The position numbers and the translations under genes were made by a program. DNA of 17,888 nt from contig JBQTIA010000123.1 of assembly GCA_052388455.1 (NCBI GenBank), positions 1-17,888 on the forward strand. Direction: 5' to 3'. The DNA comes from CAZSNH01 sp052388455. Its GTDB lineage: Bacteria; Pseudomonadota; Alphaproteobacteria; Rhizobiales; Hyphomicrobiaceae. Under the pieces are notes generated by a model that was not told the DNA's origin, did not search any database, and worked only from the letters and a program-made list of their open reading frames with translations. Shown here in pieces: positions 1 to 6,876 of this stretch (positions are counted from its first letter, which is position 1; every line of letters starts with the position of its first letter).

Positions 1-1001
1 GCCATGATGGATTTCGAAGTGAGTGAGTTGAAGACGATCAGGACTTTGGCATTGGCCGGCTTGCCCTTGCCTTGCTGATCGACATAGGTGAACTCGGAGA
101 TGGGCGAGAACACGAGATCGTCGTCGCCGTCCTCGGACTTCAAATGGAAGCGGGTCTTGGCGAGCACGAGCAATGCCTCGCGGATCTGCGGATAGGTATA
201 GCTGTCGTGCTTGGCGGTATCTTTCCCTCTCGCCTTGAGCTCCTCGTGAATCCTGTAGAGGCTGGTGGTGAGAGCAAAGCTGCCTTTGCCCTCGGACTCG
301 CTTCTCTCCTCGGTGAAGAACCCGTCATCGACGCCGAGCTTGTAGAGGATGAATTCGATCAGCTCCTCGCGGATTCACGGGAACTGTGCCTTGCTGGTTC
401 CGTCCGTATGATCGATGTAGGCGGGAGTGATGGAAAGGCGGAAATGCCTGCCTCAGAAGGTGAAGTGACGCTTGAGCGGTGCCGTGCTGCCGTCCGGATT
501 GCGCTGGTAATGGCGGTGCTTTCCTCGCGCCACCACGAAGCGGGGAATGGCCTCGTAGAAGTTGAAGGCGTTGGTGAAGCCTTCCTGCACCAGGCGGAAC
601 AGCCCGAGCTGGGAGGGTTGGAGCATCCTGGGAACGGCAAGCGCGGTACGCGCCCTGGTCGTCGTCACGACGGCCGCCGGCGGGCTCTCCGTCTCCGGAT
701 CGTTCTCTTTCGTGATGACGGGCGTTTTGTCCTCGGCGATCGGCGGCGCTGTCGCTGCCGTAACCGGGTGCAATGGCGGCTCGATGGCCAACGGCATAGG
801 CTGGCACTCGGTTTCCGGCAAAGTGGCTGGCGGAGCTTTGAGGAATATCTCGGCCGTCGGCACAGGTGGTTGGCATTCGGCGACCATCGCCGGTTCTTCC
901 GGCGCGGCGACCTGCCCGGTGAGTGATTTCCCGGCGGCTGTCGGTAGGCTCGATGTCCAGCGTCAGAGCAGCCAGGATGTGATGCGGGACCAGAGTTTCA
1001 T
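1..1001 (-). pseudogene. Decayed plasmid replication-initiator-like gene, three in-frame stops, runs off the left edge
   Basis: On the minus strand one frame reads protein-like from an ATG at 1001-999 to the window edge, broken only by TGA codons at 965-963, 455-453 and 377-375. No frameshift is needed. The pieces read MKLWSRITSWLL, then a Pro/Ala-rich linker, then LGLFRLVQEGFTNAFNFYE, RHFTF, GRHFRLSITPAYIDHTDG, and a part with SLYRIHEELKARGK and TYPQIREALLVLAKTRFHL. The last part looks like a winged-helix replication initiator of plasmids or integrative elements, with an alternating charged pattern. That family call is by eye and tentative. A possible promoter lies upstream (TTGACT, 17 bases, ATACTG, near 1065-1035 on the minus strand). 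If the stops are real, the longest uninterrupted product would start at the ATG at 887 and end at 453 (144 aa). Its place next to an integrase and a toxin-antitoxin pair fits a mobile-island relic. Confidence 0.6.
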
Positions 1002-1169
1002 AAGCGGATTGATGAGGGATATGTCTTCCTGCATTCAGTATGAGAAAAAATGCCGGACAGTCAATAAATTGTCAGCAACTCGCGTCAGGGGGCGAAGCCG
1101 GATGGCCGAGACTCCTCCTCGCCCTTCATCGCCAGCACGAAAACCGAGGCTCGGTGCACGAGCACCCGA

Positions 1170-1190
1170 CCCTGCGTACTCGACGCAGGG
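1170..1190. other. Stem-loop downstream of vapBC
   Basis: CCCTGCGT and ACGCAGGG form a perfect 8-bp stem with a 5-base loop, about 60 bases past the toxin stop. It has no T-run on the minus strand, so it could be a weak terminator or mRNA 3' stabiliser. It overlaps a short ORF (1126-1251, minus, 41 codons, ATGA overlap with the toxin stop) that I do not recognise. Confidence 0.3.
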
Positions 1191-1247
1191 GGACGCCCAG
1201 CTCGTCCTGCAATTCCTGCCCAAGTGCATTCCATGCCTCGAGCATCC

Positions 1248-1643
1248 TCATGCCGCCGAGACAATATCCGTCGGCTTGAAGTCGTCGCCCTTGTAGAGCA
1301 GCGGCAGGCTGAGATGCTTGGCGAGCGCATAGGACACGCAATCGCCCATGTTGAGCTTGGCGGCGGTTCCCATGCCTTTGCCGTACCGCTCGAAAGCGGC
1401 AAAGGCGACATCCATCTGCACGTGGTCGAAGTGTACGACCTCGGCATCGATTTCGGTCAACAACACGGCAAGGTCTTTGAATGCAACGGCGCCGAACCGC
1501 CCTCGAACAACCATACGAGTTTCGAGCAGCGTGACGGCCGAGACGAAGCAGCCATCGGCTTTCTCGATGGTGTGGAGCAAGGATACCCGTTCAGGCTCGC
1601 GATTGATGATTGCCACAAGCGCCGAGCTGTCGATCACGATCAC
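1248..1643 (-). CDS. vapC: VapC-type PIN-domain ribonuclease toxin
   Basis: A 131-aa PIN-domain protein, the usual size for VapC. VapC toxins are Mg2+-dependent RNases that cut tRNA or rRNA when not held by their antitoxin. The acidic residues expected of the active site are visible: Asp5 in MIVIDSSALVAI, Glu41 in VTLLET, Asp101 in KLNMGDCVSYALA, and Asp120/121 in YKGDDF. The sequence GDCVSYALAKHLSLPLLYKGDDF resembles the FitB/VapC branch. The start is GTG at 1643-1641, which overlaps the TGA stop of the upstream antitoxin (GTGA), so the two are probably translationally coupled. The gene appears intact. RNA target and activity cannot be read from the sequence. Confidence 0.88.
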   Translation of the reverse strand: MIVIDSSALVAIINREPERVSLLHTIEKADGCFVSAVTLLETRMVVRGRFGAVAFKDLAVLLTEIDAEVVHFDHVQMDVAFAAFERYGKGMGTAAKLNMGDCVSYALAKHLSLPLLYKGDDFKPTDIVSAA

Positions 1644-1900
1644 CGCGGCACTCCGTATTCGTCATAGCCGATAATATCCTCCGGGCTCCGATCGTCGAGC
1701 ACCGGATAGGCGGCAAACCGGTCGCTGATCTCCATCATGCGTTCGAAGCTCGGCTTGCGGCGAGGCTTCGTGGGCAACGGGATGCCGGCAGTTCTTGCCC
1801 GTTCCTCCAAGGCTTGTCTGATGATCTCTTCGGGAGCCTTGCCGGCTTGTCGTGCCAGGGTTCGGGCGAGCTGCTCGGTGTCTTGGGATAATGTGATCAT
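1640..1900 (-). CDS. vapB: VapB-type antitoxin
   Basis: An 86-aa protein directly upstream of and overlapping the PIN toxin, which is the standard antitoxin-first layout. I chose the ATG at 1900-1898 (MITLSQDTEQLARTLARQ) because it matches the N-terminus of PSK/Rv0623-like VapB antitoxins and has a GGGAAA-like purine stretch before it. An in-frame ATG at 1945 would add an unlikely 15-residue leader (MNKHDQDASEIRETS). The N-terminal part (about residues 1-40) should bind DNA and dimerise. The Arg/Lys-rich middle followed by an acidic end (SPEDIIGYDEYG) is typical of the toxin-wrapping C-terminus. Such antitoxins usually repress their own promoter; I found no clear operator, since the upstream bases overlap other coding sequence. 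Confidence 0.82.
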   Translation of the reverse strand: MITLSQDTEQLARTLARQAGKAPEEIIRQALEERARTAGIPLPTKPRRKPSFERMMEISDRFAAYPVLDDRSPEDIIGYDEYGVPR

Positions 1901-1944
1901 GCTGGTTTCCCGGATTTCGGATGCATCCTGATCGTGCTTGTTCA

Positions 1945-2007
1945 TCAGCGGCGGCAAGCGGCGATCATGATGGCAAGCCGTTTCGTGTCTTCGGCGAGTT
2001 CAAGCAT
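1945..2007 (-). pseudogene. Antitoxin N-terminal remnant (20-codon ORF)
   Basis: ATG at 2007-2005 is preceded by a strong GAAGGAGAG ribosome site and opens MLELAEDTKRLAIMIAACRR before TGA at 1947-1945. The first 12 residues align without gaps to those of the VapB just downstream (MITLSQDTEQLA), sharing D, T, L and A at the same places. It therefore looks like the truncated start of a second VapB-like gene. Its ATG lies inside the last codons of the integrase. It may instead be a leader ORF, or chance. The similarity is by eye over a very short stretch. Confidence 0.35.
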
Positions 2008-3343
2008 GGTCCTCTCCTTCGAGTGGAAGCCTATCATACCTGCTGGTTGCACTCCGAGGGATGAGCTCCGAGGGTGCTCGCTCCGACGTGAGCCGATTCA
2101 GGTAAGCCTCCCAGAGGGCGAGGGCATGGCGCATCTCGGGCAGGTAGTGGAACCGATTGTAGATGCCGGCAACACCGCCCAGGACACCTGTCGAATGGTT
2201 GAGGAGCTTCTCGATGACATGGGGAGCCACACCCAGGCCGGCGAGCTTGGTCGCCGTGGTGCGTCTGAGATCATGCAGCGTCCAGCCCGTCACGCCGGAC
2301 AGCTCGTCGAGCTGGCGCTTCAACTTGGAGAAGCCTGAGAATGTCTGTGTGTCGTTGCCGCGTGCGGGGAACGCGAGGGTCTCGTTGAGCCTCGGCAGGT
2401 CCGTGATGATCGCCGTCGCCATCGGCAGAAGCGGGATCTGGTGGGGCCTGGCATTCTTGGTGCGCTCGGCGGGCATGGACCACACCTCGCGACCGACATC
2501 GACCTCCGACCATCTGAGCCCCGTGACCTCGCTGCGGCGCTGGGCCGTGAGAATCAGCAGTCTGACGAGGCTCGCATAGGGATAGCCCATGCTCCCGGCC
2601 GCCCTCCACACGCCAACGAGCTCGTCGTCGGTGAGCACGCGCTCGCGCTCGACGGTCGCGGACGGGGCGCCGATCCCGCTGCATGGATTGACGTCGACGA
2701 TGCCCCGCTGAACGCACCAGCTGAACAGCTTGCGGATGGCGGCGAAGGTGTGGTTGGCGGCGCCCGGCTTGCCTTCGTCCATGATGCCGTCGACGAGCGT
2801 GAGCACATGGTGCTTGCCGATCCGGCGGATATCCTCGGCCGCCCAGGATTTGAGGACGCGGGCCCGCAGGAGGCGCTCGGTCTCGCGCGCGGTGCGCTCC
2901 CGGTTATGGCGGTTGCAGTAGAGCCTGACAAAGTCGTCGAGCGTCTCGTCGAATCTCGGGTAGGTGCGTGCCTCCGCCTTCTCGGCCTGCGGATCGGCGC
3001 CCTGGCTCAGCTTGCAGAGGACCTCCGTGGCCCGCTTCCGGGCATCGCTGAGACAGAGCAGGGGATAGCGCCCGAGGGTCATGCGCTTTTGCCGGCCGTT
3101 GAGCCGATAAAGCAGGACGAACGATTTCGTTCCGGTCGGCGAGACACGGATTCCGAGCCCGGCGATCTTGTCGTCCCAGGCCTCGACGCGGGTGCCGCCC
3201 CGGGCCTTCAGGTTGCGGATGGTGAGGTCGGTGAATGGTGGTTTGCTACCCAGGATCGGCCTCCCGCTGCTTGTGCACCAGTCCCCTGACACGAAGAGAA
3301 TCAGGGGGTTAGGATGGTGCGACTGATGCCCGTTGGGTAGCAT
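2000..3343 (-). CDS. Tyrosine recombinase, P4-type integrase
   Basis: A site-specific recombinase that inserts and excises an integrative element at a tRNA gene. As translated it has 447 aa: an N-terminal arm-binding domain of the P4 type at about residues 37-110 (FTDLTIRNLKARGG, GTKSFVLLYRLNGRQKRMTLGRYP), a helical core-binding domain at about 130-215, and the catalytic domain after about 235. All active-site residues are visible: Arg269 (TAQRRSEV), Lys296 (RTKN), His357 and Arg360 (LHDLRR), His383 (LLNHS) and Tyr395 (GIYNRF). The gene sits about 145 bases from the tRNA-Pro 3' fragment and points away from it, as expected for an island-end integrase. The first about 33 residues are unlike the family, so the true start may be further in. 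The ORF is intact. Confidence 0.93.
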   Translation of the reverse strand: MLPNGHQSHHPNPLILFVSGDWCTSSGRPILGSKPPFTDLTIRNLKARGGTRVEAWDDKIAGLGIRVSPTGTKSFVLLYRLNGRQKRMTLGRYPLLCLSDARKRATEVLCKLSQGADPQAEKAEARTYPRFDETLDDFVRLYCNRHNRERTARETERLLRARVLKSWAAEDIRRIGKHHVLTLVDGIMDEGKPGAANHTFAAIRKLFSWCVQRGIVDVNPCSGIGAPSATVERERVLTDDELVGVWRAAGSMGYPYASLVRLLILTAQRRSEVTGLRWSEVDVGREVWSMPAERTKNARPHQIPLLPMATAIITDLPRLNETLAFPARGNDTQTFSGFSKLKRQLDELSGVTGWTLHDLRRTTATKLAGLGVAPHVIEKLLNHSTGVLGGVAGIYNRFHYLPEMRHALALWEAYLNRLTSERAPSELIPRSATSRYDRLPLEGEDHA

Positions 3344-3487
3344 TTGGATAGCAAAATGTCACGCGCTGCAGTGATCCGCCCTGGTCCACTCCGAGACGGC
3401 CCTGATCAGGGTAACTACCGGGAATGACAAGTGAATATTGCGACCGTTGAAACCTCCTGATTTCCGGTGAGACAAGAAAAAGTCGCC

Positions 3488-3532
3488 CTGGGGGACTGGG
3501 GGTCGGAGGTTCAAATCCTCTCGCTCCGACCA
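3488..3532 (+). other. Island attachment site: 3' half of tRNA-Pro(GGG)
   Basis: These 45 bases fold as the 3' half of a tRNA: anticodon loop CTGGGGG (3488-3494, anticodon GGG), 3' anticodon stem ACTGG, variable GGGTC, T arm GGAGG-TTCAAAT-CCTCT, acceptor CGCTCCG, discriminator A, CCA. The matching 5' strands (CCAGT, CGGAGCG) are absent upstream, so this is not a working tRNA. Identity that starts at the anticodon loop is the usual footprint of P4-type integration. The fragment reads rightward, so the intact tRNA and the rest of the island should lie to the left. Confidence 0.85.
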
Positions 3533-3625
3533 ATTATTTCAAAGGATTACGTCAAAATCGTCATCCTCAAAAAATTGCCTCGGACGCATATGGGACGCAG
3601 AACACGTCTGTTGCGGTGAGCTTAC

Positions 3626-3796
3626 TCACGGGATCGAGCGTGGCACTGGACGTATAAGGCGGCAAAGCCAGTTGTGATAAGCAACCAGCAGGCTCTCAAT
3701 TGGCATGCTGGCGAGCGTCTGAACAAAATTTGTGTCGCCGGCATCGTGAGGTAGAGCGCCGAGTATCTCGGCGCGGAGATCAGCCTTCAGGTCCAT
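3626..3796 (-). CDS. Short ORF coupled to fic, probably a truncated gene
   Basis: ATG at 3796-3794 lies inside the end of the Fic gene (17-base overlap) with GGAAG five bases upstream, so translation is probably coupled. The 56 residues (MDLKADLRAEILGALPHDAG, then PIESLLVAYHNWLCRLIRP, ending PRSIP) look like real protein: good third-position bias, an acidic/hydrophobic start and an aromatic-basic helix. I do not recognise a named family. After the TGA at 3628-3626, a shifted frame continues VSKLTATDVFCVPYASEAIF, which suggests a frameshift in a once longer gene. A Fic-associated protein is possible, but no function can be assigned. Confidence 0.45.
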   Translation of the reverse strand: MDLKADLRAEILGALPHDAGDTNFVQTLASMPIESLLVAYHNWLCRLIRPVPRSIP

Positions 3797-4943
3797 TTGT
3801 CTTCCGCTGGTTTGACGGTCCAGTTTTGACGGTTAGTTCGTCCACGGTAGCAAGACGATAACTTGTGCTACGGCCGCCGCCCGAATTCTGAATAAGGATT
3901 CCGCGCTCCACCAGTTCGCGAATATCGCGCAGTGCGGTGTCGGACGAAGACTTGGTGATCTTGGCGTATTTCGATGTCGTTAGGTTACCCTCGAAGCCGT
4001 CGAGAAGCCTATTGATGATGGTGCGCTGGCGGACGTTTATGGGCTTGCGGTTGAGGGCCTCCCACGTCCTGGCTTTGATCGTCACCGTCGTCAGGGTGTC
4101 ATCGGCGCGCGTGAGTGCGCGATCAAGACACGCTAGAAACCAGCTCAGCCAAGTCGTGACATCGAGCGTGCCGCGCTGCTGCTGTTCGAGTTGCTCGTAG
4201 TACATCCTGCGCTCAGCCTCGATCTGTGAGGACATACTGTAAAAGCGGTTCTTGGTGCGGTCAGCGCGGGCAAGGGCCATGTCTGCGATGGCGCGCGCTA
4301 TGCGGCCATTGCCGTCCTCGAACGGGTGAATGGTGACAAACCAAAGATGAGCGAGGCCCGCCTTGAGAACAGCGTCAAGATCGGCTGGGGAATTGAACCA
4401 CTCGATGAAGCGCGTCATCTCAACGTCGAGCCGAATAGCGGGCGGCGCCTCGAAATGAATGCGCTCGCGGCCAAAGGGGCCGGAGACAACCTGCATGGGT
4501 CCTGCTTCGATGGGACGCCATGCTCCGACGGCGATACGGTGCAGTCCGCTGCGTCCTGTTGGAAACAGGGATGCATGCCAGTCGAACAGTCGTTCGGCAG
4601 TGAGGCGTGCTTCATAATTCTGCGTGGCGTCGAGCATCATCTCGACGACGCCATCCACATCGCGGCTGACTGTAATATAGCCGCCGACATCGATGCCAAG
4701 CCGGCGCGCAATCGATGAGCGGACTTCATCGGCGTTCAGATCTTCGCCCTCGATAGCCGAGGATTTCACGACATCGGCCGTCAGTGTCTGGAGTGTGGCT
4801 TCGGCCTGCAGGTCAAAACCAAAGGCCTCCATCCGACCCAGCAGGCGTCCCTGACGATGGCGCACGTCCACCAGCAGCCTTTCAAGGGTCTGAGCCTCCC
4901 AGGTGAAGGCCGGCCAGTCGGGTCTCTCGTGAATAAAGGGCAT
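3780..4943 (-). CDS. Fic-domain protein with N-terminal DUF4172-like region and C-terminal winged helix
   Basis: Fic proteins usually transfer AMP from ATP to a protein hydroxyl. This 387-aa protein has the full active-site motif HPFEDGNGRIAR at about residues 206-217. The N-terminal region (ERPDWPAFTWEAQTLERLL) resembles DUF4172, and it carries the inhibitory helix motif SSAIEGE at 61-67, matching [S/T]xxxE[G/N]. This is therefore an auto-inhibited class II Fic enzyme with the brake on the same chain. A winged-helix segment at about 305-372 (LTTSKYAKITKSSSDTALRDIRELVERGIL) suggests DNA binding. I start it at ATG 4943-4941, because the longer frame opens with TTG inside the promoter. Two inverted repeats upstream are likely its own operators. 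The target protein is unknown. It may be island cargo or an older accessory gene. Confidence 0.92.
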   Translation of the reverse strand: MPFIHERPDWPAFTWEAQTLERLLVDVRHRQGRLLGRMEAFGFDLQAEATLQTLTADVVKSSAIEGEDLNADEVRSSIARRLGIDVGGYITVSRDVDGVVEMMLDATQNYEARLTAERLFDWHASLFPTGRSGLHRIAVGAWRPIEAGPMQVVSGPFGRERIHFEAPPAIRLDVEMTRFIEWFNSPADLDAVLKAGLAHLWFVTIHPFEDGNGRIARAIADMALARADRTKNRFYSMSSQIEAERRMYYEQLEQQQRGTLDVTTWLSWFLACLDRALTRADDTLTTVTIKARTWEALNRKPINVRQRTIINRLLDGFEGNLTTSKYAKITKSSSDTALRDIRELVERGILIQNSGGGRSTSYRLATVDELTVKTGPSNQRKTNGPEG

Positions 4944-4968
4944 AATCACCGCATTCTCTGCGGTGATT
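4944..4968. promoter_or_regulatory. Operator 1 of fic (perfect inverted repeat)
   Basis: AATCACCGCA, five bases, TGCGGTGATT: perfect 10-bp arms directly before the fic start codon. It overlaps the proposed -10 (4966-4971) and start of transcription, so a bound repressor would block initiation. The winged helix of Fic itself is the obvious candidate binder. Confidence 0.65.
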
Positions 4969-4994
4969 GTGCCAGCTATTCGCCGCAGAGGCAA
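4966..4994 (-). promoter_or_regulatory. Probable fic promoter
   Basis: On the minus strand TTGCCT (4994-4989), exactly 17 bases, then CACAAT (4971-4966). Transcription would start about 15-18 bases before the ATG, giving a very short leader without a clear ribosome site, so fic may be nearly leaderless. The promoter is bracketed by the two inverted repeats. Confidence 0.5.
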
Positions 4995-4995
4995 G

Positions 4996-5020
4996 AATCA
5001 CCGCAATTCATGCGGTTAAT
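4996..5020. promoter_or_regulatory. Operator 2 of fic (imperfect copy)
   Basis: AATCACCGCA, five bases, TGCGGTTAAT: the left arm is identical to operator 1, and the right arm matches in its first six bases and last base. Its start is 52 bp from that of operator 1, close to five helical turns, so both sites face the same side of DNA. It lies immediately upstream of the -35. Confidence 0.55.
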
Positions 5021-5059
5021 AATGCAAGCTCCGCCCCGCGTGATCCTCGGAACTCATCC

Positions 5060-5536
5060 TTACTCCACCGCCCCCACCGGCACGCCGGGCGATAGCTTGG
5101 CGCGGCGGATGGCGAGGTTGGTCTTCACGCTGGCGACGTTAGGCGCTGCGGTCAGCTTCTTCAGGATGAAATCCTGGAACTCGGTCATGTCGCGGGCGAG
5201 GCACTTCAGGATGTAGTCGCTCTCGCCGGCCAGCATGTGGGCTTCGCGCACGATCGGCCATCCGAGCACGAGGTTCTCGAAGGCTCTGAGGTCGCCCTCG
5301 GCCTGGGCATGCAGCCCGACCATGGCATAGGCGGTGACCGCGAACCCGAGGGCGGTTTCGTCGACCAGTGCCGTGTAGCCCGCCACGAGCCCCGCCTCCT
5401 CGAGGGCCCGCACGCGGCGCAGGCAGGGCGGCGCGGAGAGGCCGACGCGTCGGGCCAGAGTGACGTTGGTGATCGAGCCGTCGGCCATCAGCTCCTTGAG
5501 TATGCGCCAGTCGGTCGCGTCGAGCGGTGTCGTCAT
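5060..5536 (-). CDS. Lrp/AsnC-family transcriptional regulator
   Basis: A 158-aa regulator of normal family length. Residues about 5-60 form the helix-turn-helix domain (LDATDWRILKELMADG, NVTLARRVGLSAPPCLRRVRALEEAGLV). The rest is the RAM/AsnC effector-binding and oligomerisation domain (GFAVTAYAMVGLHA, REAHMLAGESDYILKCLARD). Members sense amino acids or related molecules and often control a divergent neighbour. Here the divergent gene is the ELM1-like gene, 253 bases away. The ATG at 5536 has AGGA about seven bases upstream. The ligand and targets cannot be told from the sequence. The A/T-rich stretch near 5625-5660, in an otherwise GC-rich spacer, is a plausible binding region. Confidence 0.93.
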   Translation of the reverse strand: MTTPLDATDWRILKELMADGSITNVTLARRVGLSAPPCLRRVRALEEAGLVAGYTALVDETALGFAVTAYAMVGLHAQAEGDLRAFENLVLGWPIVREAHMLAGESDYILKCLARDMTEFQDFILKKLTAAPNVASVKTNLAIRRAKLSPGVPVGAVE

Positions 5537-5789
5537 CGCGGATCCTGAAGCGCCTCCCAGTGACAGGCGGGCGTGCGGCGGAGGGAGCCGCCGATGTATC
5601 CCGAGCCGTCAAGTTCCGCAACATCCAGAAACTCTGCTGCTCAATTCTTTTTCAGAACTTGCGTGGCGTCGTCGTGCCAGGCGGGGATGGACCGGCTCAA
5701 ACGGGGTTGCGTCCCGGACGATGGCCGCTGCGATCGCGGCGTGGCGTATGGCGCCTCGACAGCGGCGCGGCAAGGCGGGAGAAAAGCCG

Positions 5790-6806
5790 ATGCCTGATGC
5801 CGATTCCAAAATCCGAGCCCCGTTGCGCCCCCTCGCGGGTGCCCGGGCGTGGATCATCACAGACGGCAAGGCCGGGATGAACGTGCAGGCGCGCGGCGTC
5901 GCCGATGCGCTGGGTCTCGACACCACCATGCAGTGCGTGACGCCGCGCGGACTTTCGGGGCTGCTGGCGCCGTGGGGGCCGGTGGATGGGTCGGAGCGTT
6001 TCGGCCAGGCCGGCAGCCGCTTCGCGCCGCCATGGCCGGTCGTGGCGATCGCCACCGGACGCGCCAGCATCCCCTACATCCGCGCCATCCGGAGGGCGGC
6101 CGGCGCATCGACCTTCACCGTCGTCCTCCAGGACCCGAAGACGGGAACCGGAACGGCCGACGTGATCTGGGTGCCGGCGCACGATACGCGGCGCGGTCCC
6201 AACGTCATCACCACGCTCACCGCTCCGCACAGCTTCTCGCCGGAGAAACTCGCAGCCCTGCGTGCCGCCGTTCCGCCGGCCATCGCGGCGCTGCCGGCCC
6301 CCCGTGTCGCCGTCATTCTCGGCGGCAAGAATGCGGTCTACAAATTCACCGAGGCCGACGATGCGCGCCTCGCCGGAGCGCTCGCCTCCCTTGCCGCGCA
6401 CGGCGCCAGCTTCATGGTCACGCCCTCGCGGCGAACCCATCAGCGCCTGATCCACGCTGCCGAGGCGGCGACGCGCAGCGCCCCGCGACTTTTCTGGGAC
6501 GGTGAGGGGGCCAATCCCTATCCGGACTTCCTGGCCCACGCGGACCTCTTCGTGGTGACGGCCGACAGCGTCAACATGACCGGCGAGGCGTGCGCGACAG
6601 GCCGGGCTGTCTACGTCTTCGAACCCTCTCGGGGGTCGGCCAAGTTCCGCCGCTTCCATGCCGCCCTCAATGGTTGCGGCGCAACACGCCCGCTGCCGGC
6701 GGCCTTCGACGCAATCGGGACCTGGAGCTACGAACCGCTGGATTCGGCTCATAACATCGCGCGCGAGATCGAGCGGCGCTGGACCGGCCGCGCGGCTGTG
6801 CTATGA
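5790..6806 (+). CDS. Mitochondrial fission ELM1-like protein
   Basis: A 338-aa member of the ELM1-like family (Pfam PF06258), shared between alphaproteobacteria and plants, where ELM1 helps recruit the mitochondrial fission machinery. The bacterial role is not established; the fold is thought to be GT-B glycosyltransferase-like. Family segments are visible in order: WIITDGKAGMNVQARGVADA (about 24-43), VVAIATGRASIPYIRAIR, VVLQDPKTG, VIWVPAHD, VAVILGGKNAVYKF, and near the end FVVTADSVNMTGEACATGR, which resembles the nucleotide-sugar loop of GT-B enzymes. I chose ATG 5790 because GGGAG lies about eight bases upstream and the earlier frame (from 5460) runs through the lrp promoter region. The next gene starts 70 bases on, so a small operon is possible. 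No signal peptide is seen. Confidence 0.88.
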   Translation: MPDADSKIRAPLRPLAGARAWIITDGKAGMNVQARGVADALGLDTTMQCVTPRGLSGLLAPWGPVDGSERFGQAGSRFAPPWPVVAIATGRASIPYIRAIRRAAGASTFTVVLQDPKTGTGTADVIWVPAHDTRRGPNVITTLTAPHSFSPEKLAALRAAVPPAIAALPAPRVAVILGGKNAVYKFTEADDARLAGALASLAAHGASFMVTPSRRTHQRLIHAAEAATRSAPRLFWDGEGANPYPDFLAHADLFVVTADSVNMTGEACATGRAVYVFEPSRGSAKFRRFHAALNGCGATRPLPAAFDAIGTWSYEPLDSAHNIAREIERRWTGRAAVL

Positions 6807-6876
6807 GGCGATATTACATCAAACGGGCGGTCGATCGGCGCGGCCAGCCGCAACGCTCGAGAGGACAACGCGAGGC

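Noticed and set aside
72..926. 284-codon forward ORF at the left edge
   Set aside because: Antisense shadow of the decayed replication-like gene; its composition is typical of reverse reading of GC-rich coding DNA.
363..965. Possible reading of TGA as a sense codon in the replication-like gene
   Set aside because: TGA is the normal stop of several intact genes in this window (for example at 7498-7500), and no recoding signal is visible.
3481..3532. Complete tRNA gene
   Set aside because: Only the 3' half folds; the 5' acceptor and anticodon strands are missing upstream.
3309..3533. 74-codon minus-strand ORF starting MVGARGFEPPTP
   Set aside because: This is the well-known false translation of the antisense strand of a tRNA 3' end; it reads through the attachment site.
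3756..3774. Perfect 8-bp stem-loop GCGCCGAG-TAT-CTCGGCGC just past the fic stop
   Set aside because: It lies inside the coupled 56-codon ORF and lacks a T-run, so I do not call it a terminator; if that ORF is not real, this would be the fic terminator.
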